Source of the DNA: CAMPJM01 sp964440915
GTDB taxonomy: Bacteria; Bacteroidota; Bacteroidia; Cytophagales; Cyclobacteriaceae
DNA: 51,023 nucleotides
Reading direction: 5' to 3'
NCBI GenBank assembly: GCA_964440915.1
Contig: CAYTTV010000027.1
Span: 1 to 51,023, forward strand
Shown here: one piece after another, positions 35,095-44,769 of the stretch
Position numbering within the stretch: the stretch's first letter is position 1
How the letters are laid out: every line of letters starts with the position of its first letter
Translations under genes and position numbers: made by a program
The notes under the pieces: generated by a model
What the model was told of the DNA's origin: nothing
Seen by the model: only the letters and a program-made list of their open reading frames with translations
Database searches by the model: none

Positions 35095-36240
35095 CTAAAC
35101 TTCCATTGCTTGCCTGATATCGTTGATAATATCTTCTGCTGCCTCAATTCCAACAGAAAGGCGGAGAAGTCCATCTGAGATCCCCGCTGCAGCTCTTGCT
35201 TCTGGCGTCATTTTCACATGGGAAGTTTTGGCAGAAGCACAAATAAGGGTCTCAATTCCACCGAGACTTAGGGCAGGCATGATAAGCTTTAACCGATCGA
35301 GAAAACCATCTGGATCGATGTGGGCATCTAACTCAAAAGATAGCATAGCGCCAAAACCTTTCATTTGCTTTTGGGCAAGTGCATATTGGGGATGTGATGG
35401 CAACCCAGGATAATTTACTTTCCCAATTCCTTTTTGCTGCTCGAGAAAAGCGGCTATTTGCCCTGCATTTTGCGTCTGTCGTTCTACACGTAGTGCCAAG
35501 GTTTTCATGCTGCGTTCGATCAAGGCGCATGTCTGGGCATTGAGGCTACCACCAAAATTAACCGCATTGGAATAAAGCTTTTCAATAAGCTTCCTCTTTC
35601 CTACCGTTGCGCCAAAGCACAGGTCACTATGGCCGCCAAGGTATTTTGTGCCACTGTGCATCACTAAGTCAATGCCCAAATCTGCAGGATTCTGATTGAT
35701 AGGTGAGGCAAAAGTATTATCTATGGCAGTGATGAGATTGCTTTCTTTAGCCAAGGATGCAACAGCGGCAATGTCGGTAAGTTTTAACAACGGATTGGAA
35801 GGTGTTTCCAGAAAAATCATTTTGGTATTCTCTTGAATGGCCTGTTCAAAATCCTCGACAGCGGTAGTTTCTGTAAAGGTGTACTGTATGCCTAGACGAT
35901 TAAGTTCTGATACAACAAAATGGTAAGTTCCACCATAGATCTCTTTGGATAATATTAAATGGTCTCCCCGATTGAGCAAACCTAAAATCACCGTGCTGAT
36001 GGCTGCCATCCCCGAACTGAATAAGATACCATCCTCGGTATTTTCTAAGGCACATAATTTTTTCACGATGACTCTTTGGTTAGGCGTATTGAAATAGCGA
36101 GGATACTTATTGCCATCCGTATTGATATAACCAAAAGATGAGGAAGTATGAATTGGCGTATTCACACCTTTGACTAAAGGATCTATTTGTGTCCCTGCAT
36201 GAACGCTGATGGTGGCAGGAGAAGAAAAAATTGTTTTCAT
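35095..36240 (-). CDS. Cystathionine gamma-synthase / gamma-lyase family PLP enzyme
   Basis: A 381-residue fold-type I PLP enzyme of the Cys/Met metabolism family. It has the SSGMAAIST phosphate-binding block, YGGTYH, ETPSNPLLKLTDIAA, the cofactor Asp in AIDNTFASP and the Schiff-base Lys in HSGTKYLGGHSD (Lys199). The C-terminal SLGGIETLICASAKTSH block is typical. Members make cystathionine from an O-acyl-homoserine and cysteine, split cystathionine, or release methanethiol; these cannot be separated safely by eye. The frame extends nine codons upstream, but the ATG at 36240 (MKTIFSSPATISVHAGTQ) gives the usual N-terminus and fits the promoter at 36257-36288. No other methionine genes are near. 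Confidence 0.88.
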   Translation of the reverse strand: MKTIFSSPATISVHAGTQIDPLVKGVNTPIHTSSSFGYINTDGNKYPRYFNTPNQRVIVKKLCALENTEDGILFSSGMAAISTVILGLLNRGDHLILSKEIYGGTYHFVVSELNRLGIQYTFTETTAVEDFEQAIQENTKMIFLETPSNPLLKLTDIAAVASLAKESNLITAIDNTFASPINQNPADLGIDLVMHSGTKYLGGHSDLCFGATVGKRKLIEKLYSNAVNFGGSLNAQTCALIERSMKTLALRVERQTQNAGQIAAFLEQQKGIGKVNYPGLPSHPQYALAQKQMKGFGAMLSFELDAHIDPDGFLDRLKLIMPALSLGGIETLICASAKTSHVKMTPEARAAAGISDGLLRLSVGIEAAEDIINDIRQAMEV

Positions 36241-36256
36241 AATGTTTTGCTTTGTC

Positions 36257-36288
36257 CAAATGTACAAAAGTCAAGTTTTAAAACTCAA
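36257..36288 (-). promoter_or_regulatory. Bacteroidota-type promoter of the PLP enzyme gene
   Basis: On the minus strand TTG (36286-36288) precedes TACATTTG (36257-36264) by 21 bases. The -7 box is a perfect TAnnTTTG; the spacing is at the upper end. The leader would be only about ten bases long. Confidence 0.5.
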
Positions 36289-36376
36289 CTTTGCTTTTCA
36301 ACTTTTGTCTATGGCACTAAACTTTACCTGTTAAGCTTGTGCGAATAACTATTCCTCATCATGAAGGTACTTCAGC

Positions 36377-37444
36377 TCAACGGTTATCGCTTTCTTCTGC
36401 TTTGCCTTCCTCTATCAATTCTTCAACTTCCTGTTTTTCATCAGACGCTAGGTCCTGTATTTCATCTTTTTGCTCGTTCGTATGATGATCAATATGGAAA
36501 GAACAGCCTAAAGGAAAATGATCTGATCCAATGTCAGGATAAATAAGAAGTTGATTTATAATGACATTGGAGCTATGGAAAAGCAAATCAATCGGCACGC
36601 GGAAAAACCAGTATTTAGCGTGGAAAGTAGATAAGATACCACGCCCAATCCTTGCATCTATCAGCCTGCTGGTCTTTTTGAAAAGTAATGAAGATTTGGC
36701 CCATGCCACGTTATTGAAATCACCTGTGACCACAACTGGCAATTTATAATCCCGAACTTTTTTGGCAACACTCAACAGGTCACCATCCCTTTCCTTAGAA
36801 TTGTCTTCTTCTGTTGGGCTAGGCGGCGGCGGATGAACCCCAAAGAAAATAAACCTAACCCCATCTTTAGTTTCTAATTCTGCTTCTATGCTGGGCAAGT
36901 CATCCGACACGAAATAATGGGTATATACATTGTGCACTTTCAACTGGGTATAAAAATGCATGCCATATGTGTTTTCCAATGTTACCTTCTGATGGTTCGG
37001 ATATTCATCTTCCAAAACCCTGAGTGACTTTTCCCAATCCGCATTGCTTTCTATAGTAAGAAAAATATCCGGCTTTTCTTTTCGCACCAAATTGATAAAG
37101 CGATCATGCGCATGATTGAATTGATAAACATTGCAAGTAATTACCCTAACCGAATCAGAAGCTGCTCCAGTGATTTCATGATGGCTAGTCCTCCAAAATT
37201 TTGTGTAGCGCATCAAAAGATACACATGATAGCCTACCAAAATCAGTTGAGGTGCTTGAAAAAACCATAAGACAGGATTGGCTCCTACGTAAAAAAATGT
37301 TGCGGTCACTACGATCAATTGCAGGGCCAATAACTGAATTTTGATAAATTCAGCCACTCGAAATACCCAATGCTGATTTTGCACGAAGGGCAATACACTG
37401 AATAAAATCAGCAAAGAAGACAATGCCATTATTATGGATATCAT
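36377..37444 (-). CDS. Endonuclease/exonuclease/phosphatase (EEP) family membrane protein
   Basis: A 355-residue protein with three hydrophobic segments in the first 85 residues (two or three TM helices) followed by an EEP (DNase I-like) domain. Motifs present: ITCNVYQFN (metal-site Asn), PDIFLTIESN (Glu), FFGVHPPPP (His), TGDFNNV (Asp/Asn) and SDHFPL (Asp-His). All key residues are therefore kept. The C-terminus is a highly acidic tail (DEKQEVEELIEEGKAEE). The catalytic domain should face the periplasm. Family members cut DNA, phospholipids or inositol phosphates; the substrate is unknown. This membrane-anchored form is common in Bacteroidota. Confidence 0.85.
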   Translation of the reverse strand: MISIIMALSSLLILFSVLPFVQNQHWVFRVAEFIKIQLLALQLIVVTATFFYVGANPVLWFFQAPQLILVGYHVYLLMRYTKFWRTSHHEITGAASDSVRVITCNVYQFNHAHDRFINLVRKEKPDIFLTIESNADWEKSLRVLEDEYPNHQKVTLENTYGMHFYTQLKVHNVYTHYFVSDDLPSIEAELETKDGVRFIFFGVHPPPPSPTEEDNSKERDGDLLSVAKKVRDYKLPVVVTGDFNNVAWAKSSLLFKKTSRLIDARIGRGILSTFHAKYWFFRVPIDLLFHSSNVIINQLLIYPDIGSDHFPLGCSFHIDHHTNEQKDEIQDLASDEKQEVEELIEEGKAEESDNR

Positions 37445-37579
37445 ACTGAAGATTAAGATGATTCAATATATAAATTAAAGATGATTTCAGATGGAATTAT
37501 ATATCAAGAAGATTTATAGTCAATATAGTCATCTTTAGCTTCCTGTGAAAAATGAGGGCTGTCAGTTTTATTTGCGCAA

Positions 37580-38524
37580 CTATTTGCTCGCCTTATCCAG
37601 TAGGCCCAAATCTTCCGTGTCTAAGTTTAGTTCGGGCGCTGCAAGTAATGTTTCCAATTGCGACTTAGTAGTGGCACTCACAAGCGGTGCACCTATGTGA
37701 GGTTGGGCCAACAGCCAAGCCAATGCGACGGTAGCCTGTTGTGTGTTGTGCTTGGCGGCGACTTTATCCAAAGCATCTAGCACTGCTAAACCTTTGGGAT
37801 TCAGATATTTTTGTGCGCCTTTGCCACGAACACTTTTACCTGAATCTGCTTCCGAACGGTATTTTCCTGTAAGAAAACCTGAAGCCAGGGCATAATATGG
37901 AAAGACTGTCAGGCCATATTTTTCCACCAAGGGCATATATTGAGTTTCATATTGAGATCTTTCTACCAGATTATATTGGGGCTGCAAGGCTATATATTTT
38001 GAGAAGCCACTCTTTTCGGCTACTTCAAAAGACTGTTCTAACCGTTCGGGTGAAAGATTGGATGCTGCTATATGTAGTACTTTTCCAGCTTTAACCAGCT
38101 CATTGTGGGCCGAAAGCGTTTCTTCAACGGGCGTTACGCTATCATCAAAATGGGTATAATAAAGGTCGATATAATCGGTCTGTAATCTTTGAAGACTATC
38201 TTCGGCAGATTGGAGAACATGTTTTTTACTGATGTCGTACCCATGTTCTTTTGTTTGGGAGCCTACCTTGGTAGCAACCACCACTTTATCCCGGTTGCCT
38301 CTCGACTTCATCCAATTCCCTATGATTGTTTCTGACTGTCCGCCTACTCCGTTTACCCACCATGCGTAAGTATCTGCAGTGTCGATAAAATTGAATCCTG
38401 CGTCAACAAAGGCATCCAATATTTCGAAGGATTGTTGCTCATCCAATGTCCAGCCAAATACATTGCCTCCGAGATTTATAGGGGCTACTGCCAAATTCGT
38501 ATTTCCAATGGTTATCTTTCTCAT
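37580..38524 (-). CDS. Aldo/keto reductase
   Basis: A 314-residue NADPH-dependent TIM-barrel oxidoreductase. The catalytic tetrad is visible: Asp in FIDTADTY, the Tyr of the same block, Lys in VVATKVGS and His in DLYYTHFDD. The C-terminal region has VALAWLLAQPHIGAPLVSATTKSQLE, the cofactor-binding loop. It is of the YghZ/general stress (AKR11/12-like) type. The physiological carbonyl substrate cannot be inferred. No operon partner is visible; 55 bases past its stop lies the EEP gene start region on the same strand, with about 135 bases between the genes. Confidence 0.92.
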   Translation of the reverse strand: MRKITIGNTNLAVAPINLGGNVFGWTLDEQQSFEILDAFVDAGFNFIDTADTYAWWVNGVGGQSETIIGNWMKSRGNRDKVVVATKVGSQTKEHGYDISKKHVLQSAEDSLQRLQTDYIDLYYTHFDDSVTPVEETLSAHNELVKAGKVLHIAASNLSPERLEQSFEVAEKSGFSKYIALQPQYNLVERSQYETQYMPLVEKYGLTVFPYYALASGFLTGKYRSEADSGKSVRGKGAQKYLNPKGLAVLDALDKVAAKHNTQQATVALAWLLAQPHIGAPLVSATTKSQLETLLAAPELNLDTEDLGLLDKASK

Positions 38525-39045
38525 TCTATTTTGATTATTTATGTTCCAACTTCTCGAACGGAATCAGGCCGTTTGTGTTATCTATTATTTATCAATCCTC
38601 ATTCAAAAAAAGGAGACATGATGGGGCCTGACAATGATCATGTGCTCATTGGTGGATGTACCAATGAGCGAATAGGAATAAATTTTAAATGCTGAATGTT
38701 TGGTTTTGAATTGGTTGGAAGAATAGCCATAAACAAGGGAAGTCGTAAACCGCCCTCTGTCATTCTATCATTTATTCCGAATAACAAAAGGGGATTACAG
38801 ATATTTACTCCGCTATAGTTTTTTGAGTTCTGAAAATGACGGTAGAGTACGGACTTCAACTTTAACCGAACCAAGCGGCCTGTACGTTTTCCTCACATTA
38901 CTTCGAGGGAAAGAGAAGACGCAGAGAGAGGGGCAAAAGCCTGAGACATTAGACAAATTAGCCACTGCTCCCTAGTGTTTTATATCTGATGTCTAAAATT
39001 TAAAGTCCGACCATTATTGCTATTGCCAATTGCTGACTTTTTGTT
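38525..39045. repeat. Gene-free stretch with dispersed-repeat fragments
   Basis: No gene is seen in these 521 bases. Positions 38942-39036 contain GACATTAGACAAATTAG, CACTGCTCCCTAGTG, TATATCTGATGTCTAAAA and GCTATTGCCAATTGCTGAC, the word set of the repeat family seen at 6954, 20928, 28151 and 34945. Positions 38600-38680 include a short imperfect dyad around CAATGATCATGTGCTCATTGG. Confidence 0.4.
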
Positions 39046-39612
39046 CTAATCTACTTCCAACTGCCGCAATACTTTACACGGATTGCCGGCCGCAAAAACA
39101 TTAGACGGGATATCTCGTGTCACTACACTGCCCGCACCGATGGTGACATTCTCTCCTATGGTCACCCCTTTGCAGATAATGGCTCCTCCACCTATCCAGA
39201 CATTATCTTTAATAGTAATTGGTGCAGCCAATTCAGGACCCAGAATCCGCTCCATAGCCAGTATAGGATGGTATGCTGTATATATTTGTACATTAGGGCC
39301 GAATAGCACATTATTGCCAATAAAGACTTCTGCGCAATCCAGGATAATGCAATTGAAGTTCATAAATACATTGTCACCCGTATATATATGGCTGCCATAA
39401 TCGCAAAAAAATGGCGCTTGTATGTCGAGGTTTTTGCCTGTTTTCCCCAGTAGTTGCTCCATGAGTGCCCGTCTTGTATCAATATCGTCATAACTGGTTT
39501 GATTGTATTGTGTAAAAAGCATTCTTGCCTTGCTCCGCATTGCAGTCAGCTGAGGATCGGTGGCAATGTAAAGCTCATTCGTGAGCATTTTCTGAAGTTC
39601 TGTCTTGTTCAT
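39046..39612 (-). CDS. Maltose/galactoside O-acetyltransferase family (hexapeptide repeat)
   Basis: A 188-residue left-handed beta-helix acetyltransferase of the Maa/LacA/NodL group. An N-terminal Mac domain (about 5-55; MLTNELYIATDPQLTAMRSKARML) precedes hexapeptide repeats (NVLFGPNVQIYTAYHP, with the catalytic His) and the closing ITIKDNVWIGGGAIICKGVTIGENVTIGAGSVV. It transfers acetyl from acetyl-CoA to a sugar hydroxyl; the acceptor sugar is not known. It is a single-gene unit on the minus strand, divergent from the DUF763 gene. Confidence 0.92.
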   Translation of the reverse strand: MNKTELQKMLTNELYIATDPQLTAMRSKARMLFTQYNQTSYDDIDTRRALMEQLLGKTGKNLDIQAPFFCDYGSHIYTGDNVFMNFNCIILDCAEVFIGNNVLFGPNVQIYTAYHPILAMERILGPELAAPITIKDNVWIGGGAIICKGVTIGENVTIGAGSVVTRDIPSNVFAAGNPCKVLRQLEVD

Positions 39613-39773
39613 ATAATTAAAGGAGTTTTAAACTTTAAGCCAGAATTAGGCCCTATGCTTGCATGGTTTTCATTAAGCAACCTATCTTGTATAAGAAAGT
39701 TTTTTAAGTTGATTTGTAAAAACGAACCACCAACTTCAGGAATTATCTACACACCTTGATTGTTAATAACCCT

Positions 39774-40994
39774 ATGGCTAGAACTGGATATGCCGACCTG
39801 CCTTTACACTATGGCCATGTGCCGCCCTGGCTTGCCCAACGCATGAGCAAGCTTGGCGGAGCCATTGTCGAGGCAATAGCAATAGATTATGGGAAGTCGG
39901 AAGTGTTGAAAAGATTGAGCGATCCTTTTTGGTTTCAGGCTCTGGGATGTGTCATGGGCATGGATTGGCATTCATCAGGTATAACCACTTCGGTAATGGG
40001 TGCCCTTAAAAAAGCCATCAATCCAAAAGCACACGAATTAGGCCTCTACATATGTGGTGGGAAAGGCAAATATTCCAGACAAACCCCATCAGAACTCATG
40101 GCCATAGCTGAAAAAACGGGTTTGGATGGACACCAACTTGTCAGAAGCAGTAAGCTTACTGCAAAAGTAGACAATACGGCCATTCAAGATGGGTTTCAGC
40201 TCTACCTTCATTCTTTTATTGTCACCGATCAAGGCGAATGGGCAGTAGTACAGCAAGGCATGAACGGCTCCTCTGGCCTGGCAAGGAGGTATCATTGGCA
40301 TTCTCAAAGCGTCAATTCATTTATAGAGACGCCTCATACTTTTATTTATGGGGTGAACCAAGGCAAAATTTTGAACCTTACAGATAAGGAAGCAAAAGGA
40401 ACGCAACAGGGCATTATGGCTATCGCTCAAGAGGATGAGAGAAGGATGCTACCGGAAATAAAAAAGTTGATCATGCCGCTACATCATGATCTAAGGGCCA
40501 AAGACGTACATCTCAAACGCCTCGGTAGTGTCCTGGCTTTGGCACACGAGCACGAGATAAAAGACTTTGAATCATTGCTCCTATTGAAGGGGCTTGGCCC
40601 CAGAACCTTGCAATCTCTTGTGTTGGTAAGTGAGGTCATCCATGGTACCCCTTCCCGTTTCACTGATCCAGCACGTTTCTCTTTTGCGCATGGAGGCAAG
40701 GATGGGCATCCATTCCCTGTCCCGCTCACTGTATATGATGAAACCCTTCAGGTATTGACCGAGGCTGTTCAGAAAGCAAAAATTGGACACACCGATAAAA
40801 GCAAGGCCATTAAAAGCTTGTCAGAAATATCCAAAAAATTGGAGAAGGACTTTACACCAAATGCCAATTTTGACAAAGTTATTGCACAAGAACGAGCAGC
40901 CGCACATTTGAGGGGCGGCATGACAGTGTGGGGCAAGGCAAAACCTCCCAAAAACAAAAAATCAAGTTCAGGGCAACTGAATCTGTTTGAATAG
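39774..40994 (+). CDS. DUF763 domain protein with a helix-hairpin-helix-like motif
   Basis: A 406-residue protein that matches DUF763, a family of unknown function spread over archaea and scattered bacteria. It starts MARTGYADLPLHYGHVPPWL at the ATG at 39774, which is the family N-terminus; the frame extends six codons upstream from a TTG. Further conserved-looking blocks are GMDWHSSGITT, ICGGKGK and SSKLTAKVDN. At about 268-291 the segment LLLLKGLGPRTLQSLVLVSE has the LxGLGPxT core of a helix-hairpin-helix DNA-binding motif. The C-terminus (KAKPPKNKKSSSGQLNLF) is basic. A nucleic-acid role is inferred from the HhH core. No partner gene is linked. Confidence 0.85.
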   Translation: MARTGYADLPLHYGHVPPWLAQRMSKLGGAIVEAIAIDYGKSEVLKRLSDPFWFQALGCVMGMDWHSSGITTSVMGALKKAINPKAHELGLYICGGKGKYSRQTPSELMAIAEKTGLDGHQLVRSSKLTAKVDNTAIQDGFQLYLHSFIVTDQGEWAVVQQGMNGSSGLARRYHWHSQSVNSFIETPHTFIYGVNQGKILNLTDKEAKGTQQGIMAIAQEDERRMLPEIKKLIMPLHHDLRAKDVHLKRLGSVLALAHEHEIKDFESLLLLKGLGPRTLQSLVLVSEVIHGTPSRFTDPARFSFAHGGKDGHPFPVPLTVYDETLQVLTEAVQKAKIGHTDKSKAIKSLSEISKKLEKDFTPNANFDKVIAQERAAAHLRGGMTVWGKAKPPKNKKSSSGQLNLFE

Positions 40995-41096
40995 AAAGTT
41001 CCCTTAAAAAAATAATCAATAAAAATCCTCTCAACGAGTAAGGGTAGAGGTAATGTGAGTTGTCGATAGGCTATAAAACAAAAAAATAGCATTATC

Positions 41097-42206
41097 ATGA
41101 TTCAACATTTCAACATTGCCATTATTGCGCTTACGGTTTTTTTATGGACATCCATTTTCAGCGACTTGAAAGCGCAGGATGAACATCCTTCTCAAACCTC
41201 TTTTGCTCAAATAACATTTGTCTATCCACTGGGAACAGAGGGCAAAAGCTCCGTTCTATCTTCTTACCATTTTTCGCTGAATATGCTTTGGGGTATTACC
41301 GGCGGGATCAAGGGTGTGGAAATGGGAAGCTTGGTCAACCAAACCAAAGGCACTGTAAAGGGGACACAACTTGGAGGTCTTGCCAATTTTGCTACAGAGA
41401 CAGTCGAAGGAGCACAATTCGCTGGAATTATCAACACTTCAAAAAGGCTTAAGGGAGTACAGTTTGGCGGGATAGTGAATTTGGCCAACTCAAATGCTCA
41501 GGAAGAAGAGGAGCCTTCCACGGGTCTTCAAGCTGCAGGTATTCTCAATATAGAGCGTCAATCAATGGTGGGGGCACAAATGGCTTTGATCAATATCACC
41601 AAAGACAATTTAAAGGGTGCTCAAATCGGTGGTTTGCTCAACAAAGCCTCGACTGTTTCAGGCATACAAATTGGGCTAATCAATATGGCGGACACTGTGG
41701 AGAAAGGCGTACAGATCGGGCTGCTCAATCTTGTAAAGCATGGCATGTACAAAGCCGTGGAAATAGAATTCAATGAAAGTTTTTATGCCAATGCCACCTA
41801 TAAACTTGGCACCCAAAGGTTCTATAGCATCCTTAGCTTAGGCTTCAAGACACAGAACCAAACAGAGATTTGGGCCCCAGGATTCGGCTTTGGCACCTAT
41901 TTCCCTGTTGGCAAAATCACAGGGATTAACATTGACGCAATCACTTACCATGTGAATGAAGGAGAATGGTGGACGAGCAAAGAAAACAGCCTCCACAAGC
42001 TCAAAATAAACTGTTCATTTCAAATAGCCCCCAAAGTGGCCCTATTTGGTGGGTTCTCTATGAACTTACAGGTTTCGTCCATAAAAGATGCAGAAGGAAA
42101 ACCGATAGGAAGTATGCTCAATACTCCTGGTACTTTTTATGACAAGGTCAATGACAATACGCATCTAAAATTATATCCAGGCTTCAATGCTGGTATCAGA
42201 TTTTAG
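41097..42206 (+). CDS. Outer-membrane G-x-Q repeat / barrel protein (paralogue without STN)
   Basis: A 369-residue protein with a signal peptide ending DLKAQ (near 27). Residues 70-212 hold seven to eight repeats of about 20 residues with the core GxQxGGLxN (KGTQLGGLAN, EGAQFAGIIN, KGVQFGGIVN, KGAQIGGLLN, SGIQIGLIN). A C-terminal region of alternating strands ends AGIRF, fitting a small outer-membrane barrel. The region entering the repeats (FSLNMLWGITGGIKGVEMGSLVN) and the exit (GLINMADTV, then FYANATYKLGTQRFYSI) align with the STN protein at 22707, so the two are paralogues. It resembles the LA_2272-type surface repeat group. A TonB-dependent receptor gene follows after 75 bases and may be cotranscribed. 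Function unknown. Confidence 0.72.
   Translation: MIQHFNIAIIALTVFLWTSIFSDLKAQDEHPSQTSFAQITFVYPLGTEGKSSVLSSYHFSLNMLWGITGGIKGVEMGSLVNQTKGTVKGTQLGGLANFATETVEGAQFAGIINTSKRLKGVQFGGIVNLANSNAQEEEEPSTGLQAAGILNIERQSMVGAQMALINITKDNLKGAQIGGLLNKASTVSGIQIGLINMADTVEKGVQIGLLNLVKHGMYKAVEIEFNESFYANATYKLGTQRFYSILSLGFKTQNQTEIWAPGFGFGTYFPVGKITGINIDAITYHVNEGEWWTSKENSLHKLKINCSFQIAPKVALFGGFSMNLQVSSIKDAEGKPIGSMLNTPGTFYDKVNDNTHLKLYPGFNAGIRF
41304..41732 (+). repeat. Coding tandem repeats (G-x-Q-x-G-G-x-x-N), second copy
   Basis: About seven to eight units spaced close to 20 residues, with one Glu-rich interruption (QEEEEPS) around residue 136. The pattern equals that at 23544-24171 but prefers GG or GL where the other has AG or SG. 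Confidence 0.8.
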
Positions 42207-42281
42207 TGCCGTTTCATAACCCACCACCGCATGAATAGACAGCCGGTGGGTCAAAACTTATCTATCATAAAACCAAAAACA

Positions 42282-44639
42282 ATGAATAATCTGCTTAGGG
42301 CAATAATATTAGGGCTGCTTTTTCTACAGGCTCCTATTTTGAAAGCGCAAGAACTTACCCAGACCATTCGAGGAAAGATCATCGATTCAGAGTCTAAAGC
42401 ACCTCTTCCTGGTGCCAATGTTGTCGTTTTAGACTCACCTGGTTTTTTGGGTGCCAGTACCGATGTAAATGGTGAATTTAAGATTGCCAGTGTTCCTGTG
42501 GGCCGCGTTACTTTGTCTATTAGTTACTTAGGATATGAAAACAATGTAATTCCAAACATCTTGGTTACTACAGGGAAGGAAGTGATTTTGGACATTGGCC
42601 TCAGGGAATCGCTGATGAGTATGGAGGAAGTTGTCGTGACGGCTAATGGCAATGATAAATCCAAGATCATGAATGAAATGGCCTTGGTAAGCGCCAGAGG
42701 CTTTACGGTAGAAGAAACCAAACGCTATGCAGGTTCTTTTAACGACCCGGCAAGAATGGTGGCTGGATACGCAGGTGTAACGAGCGATCCTAGTGGCGAC
42801 AATTCCATTATCGTGCGGGGTAACTCTCCTAAAGGAATTCAATGGCGGCTTGAGGGCATAGAAATTCCAAATCCCAACCACTTTTCGGAAGAAGGCGCCA
42901 CTGGAGGGCCAATTAATGCGCTTAATAGCAAGATGCTGGCAAATTCTGAGTTTTATACGGGTGCATTTGCACCAGAATATGGCAATGCCTTGTCGGGTGT
43001 TTTTGACATGCATTTGAGAAAGGGTAATAATGAAAAACGAGAATACGGTTTATCTGTGGGCATATTAGGCACAGAAGCCACGCTAGAAGGGCCCTTTAAA
43101 AAAGATGGACGCGCATCCTACCTGCTCAATTACCGTTACTCCACTTTGTCTCTTTTGGATGGCATGGGACTGGTAGATTTCGGTGGGGTGCCTACATATC
43201 AGGATCTTTCTTTTAAGGTATTCTTGCCCACAAAGTCACTGGGCACATTTTCCATCTTTGGGCTAGGCGGTAAAAGCAGTATAAAAGAAGAAATATTGGA
43301 TGAGGAAAACGAAGATGTTGTATTAGAAGAAGGTGACTATACCGCGAACACGGGTGTTGTAGGCGTGACACAGTTTTGGCCATTAAGCACCGACACATAT
43401 TTGCAAAACAGCCTATCCGCATCTACAAATGGGAGCGGATTCACAAGTCATGAGCCCGTCCAACCGGGAATGAACTTGCTGGATGATTTGGAGATGAACA
43501 AAAACACATGGAAGGCGACGACAACGCTAAACCACAAATTCAACCCTAAGCATGCGCTACAAGCAGGTTTGCTGTATACACACCATACCTTTGACTTTTA
43601 TTACAGCTTTTTAGATGAGGCCGCTCAAAAATACATCACGGAACAAAACAGAAAGGGTGATGCAGGCCATTACCAAGGCTTCATTAGCTGGAAATACCGG
43701 CCTTTGCAAAATTTATCTTTCGTGAGTGGCTTGCATGCCCAAGGCACGACGATAAATGGTGCCAAATCGATTGAACCTAGGGCCAGCTTACGATGGGATT
43801 TCCATACAAGGCAGGCACTGACAGGCGGCTTTGGTATTCATGGAAAAATGGCCAGCCTGCCAGACTATTATAGCTTGGTAGAAAACGAAGCCGGCGATAT
43901 GACCATGCCTAACCAAAGCATCGGGTTTTCCAAAGCTGCGCATTATGTAATAGGGTATGAAAATAGGCTTTCCAACAGTTTATTTCTGAAAGCAGAAGCC
44001 TACTACCAGAACCTGTTTGAAGTACCGATTGAAAACAAGGCCAACAGCACATATTCGCTCCTCAACTCAGAGGAAGGATTTGCCAATAGGGCGTTGGTCA
44101 ATGAAGGATCAGGGGAGAATATTGGAATAGAGCTGACTTTAGAACGCTACTTCGCAGACAACTACTACTTTTTATTCACCACTTCCCTATACGACTCGAA
44201 ATACAAAGCTATGGATGGCATTAAAAGAAACACAAGGTTCAATGGCAACTATGCTGGCAATTTTCTATTTGGAAAAGAGTTTGTACTAAACAGTAGCGGA
44301 TCCAGCAAAAAGGTGATCAGCGTGAATGCAAAAGTTTCCTTATTGGGCGCGCGCCGCTATACGCCAATAAATCTAGAGCAGTCGAGACTCGAGAAAACAA
44401 CCGTTTTTAATGAAGAAAGGGCATTTTCAGAAAGGGCTGATAACATCTTCATAGCAAACTTTGCCGTTGCCTATAGGATAGATAGAAAGAAAACAAGCCA
44501 GGAAATCAAGTTGGATGTGCAGAACCTGACCAACAATGCAGGACGTATATGGCCTTACTATGACAAATATGCTGACAAGATCGAATTTGCTAAGCAATTG
44601 CCGCTCCTGCCTGTAATGATGTACACTATTAATTTTTAA
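42282..44639 (+). CDS. TonB-dependent receptor with N-terminal CarboxypepD_reg-like domain
   Basis: A 785-residue outer-membrane receptor from the ATG at 42282 (the frame opens 17 codons earlier, but the signal peptide MNNLLRAIILGLLFLQAPIL, ending LKAQ, begins here). A CarboxypepD_reg-like domain (about 27-105) is followed by MEEVVVTANG, a plug domain (NSIIVRGNSPKGIQWRLEGI ... FAPEYGNALSGVFDMHLRKG) and a 22-strand-type barrel ending MMYTINF. No SusD partner or STN domain is present, so it is of the plain TonB-receptor kind rather than SusC. It probably imports a metal chelate or small molecule; the substrate is unknown. The repeat-barrel gene just upstream is its only close neighbour. Confidence 0.9.
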   Translation: MNNLLRAIILGLLFLQAPILKAQELTQTIRGKIIDSESKAPLPGANVVVLDSPGFLGASTDVNGEFKIASVPVGRVTLSISYLGYENNVIPNILVTTGKEVILDIGLRESLMSMEEVVVTANGNDKSKIMNEMALVSARGFTVEETKRYAGSFNDPARMVAGYAGVTSDPSGDNSIIVRGNSPKGIQWRLEGIEIPNPNHFSEEGATGGPINALNSKMLANSEFYTGAFAPEYGNALSGVFDMHLRKGNNEKREYGLSVGILGTEATLEGPFKKDGRASYLLNYRYSTLSLLDGMGLVDFGGVPTYQDLSFKVFLPTKSLGTFSIFGLGGKSSIKEEILDEENEDVVLEEGDYTANTGVVGVTQFWPLSTDTYLQNSLSASTNGSGFTSHEPVQPGMNLLDDLEMNKNTWKATTTLNHKFNPKHALQAGLLYTHHTFDFYYSFLDEAAQKYITEQNRKGDAGHYQGFISWKYRPLQNLSFVSGLHAQGTTINGAKSIEPRASLRWDFHTRQALTGGFGIHGKMASLPDYYSLVENEAGDMTMPNQSIGFSKAAHYVIGYENRLSNSLFLKAEAYYQNLFEVPIENKANSTYSLLNSEEGFANRALVNEGSGENIGIELTLERYFADNYYFLFTTSLYDSKYKAMDGIKRNTRFNGNYAGNFLFGKEFVLNSSGSSKKVISVNAKVSLLGARRYTPINLEQSRLEKTTVFNEERAFSERADNIFIANFAVAYRIDRKKTSQEIKLDVQNLTNNAGRIWPYYDKYADKIEFAKQLPLLPVMMYTINF

Positions 44640-44769
44640 ACGCTATAGGTAGGAACACATCTTCACTTGACTTAATTAATACGGTGGTGAAACAACTTTT
44701 ACACTATCCTCTCAGCATTGAAGGAGATAGCCATAAGGTTGGAGAGAAAAATGAAAGAAGGTAAAATAA

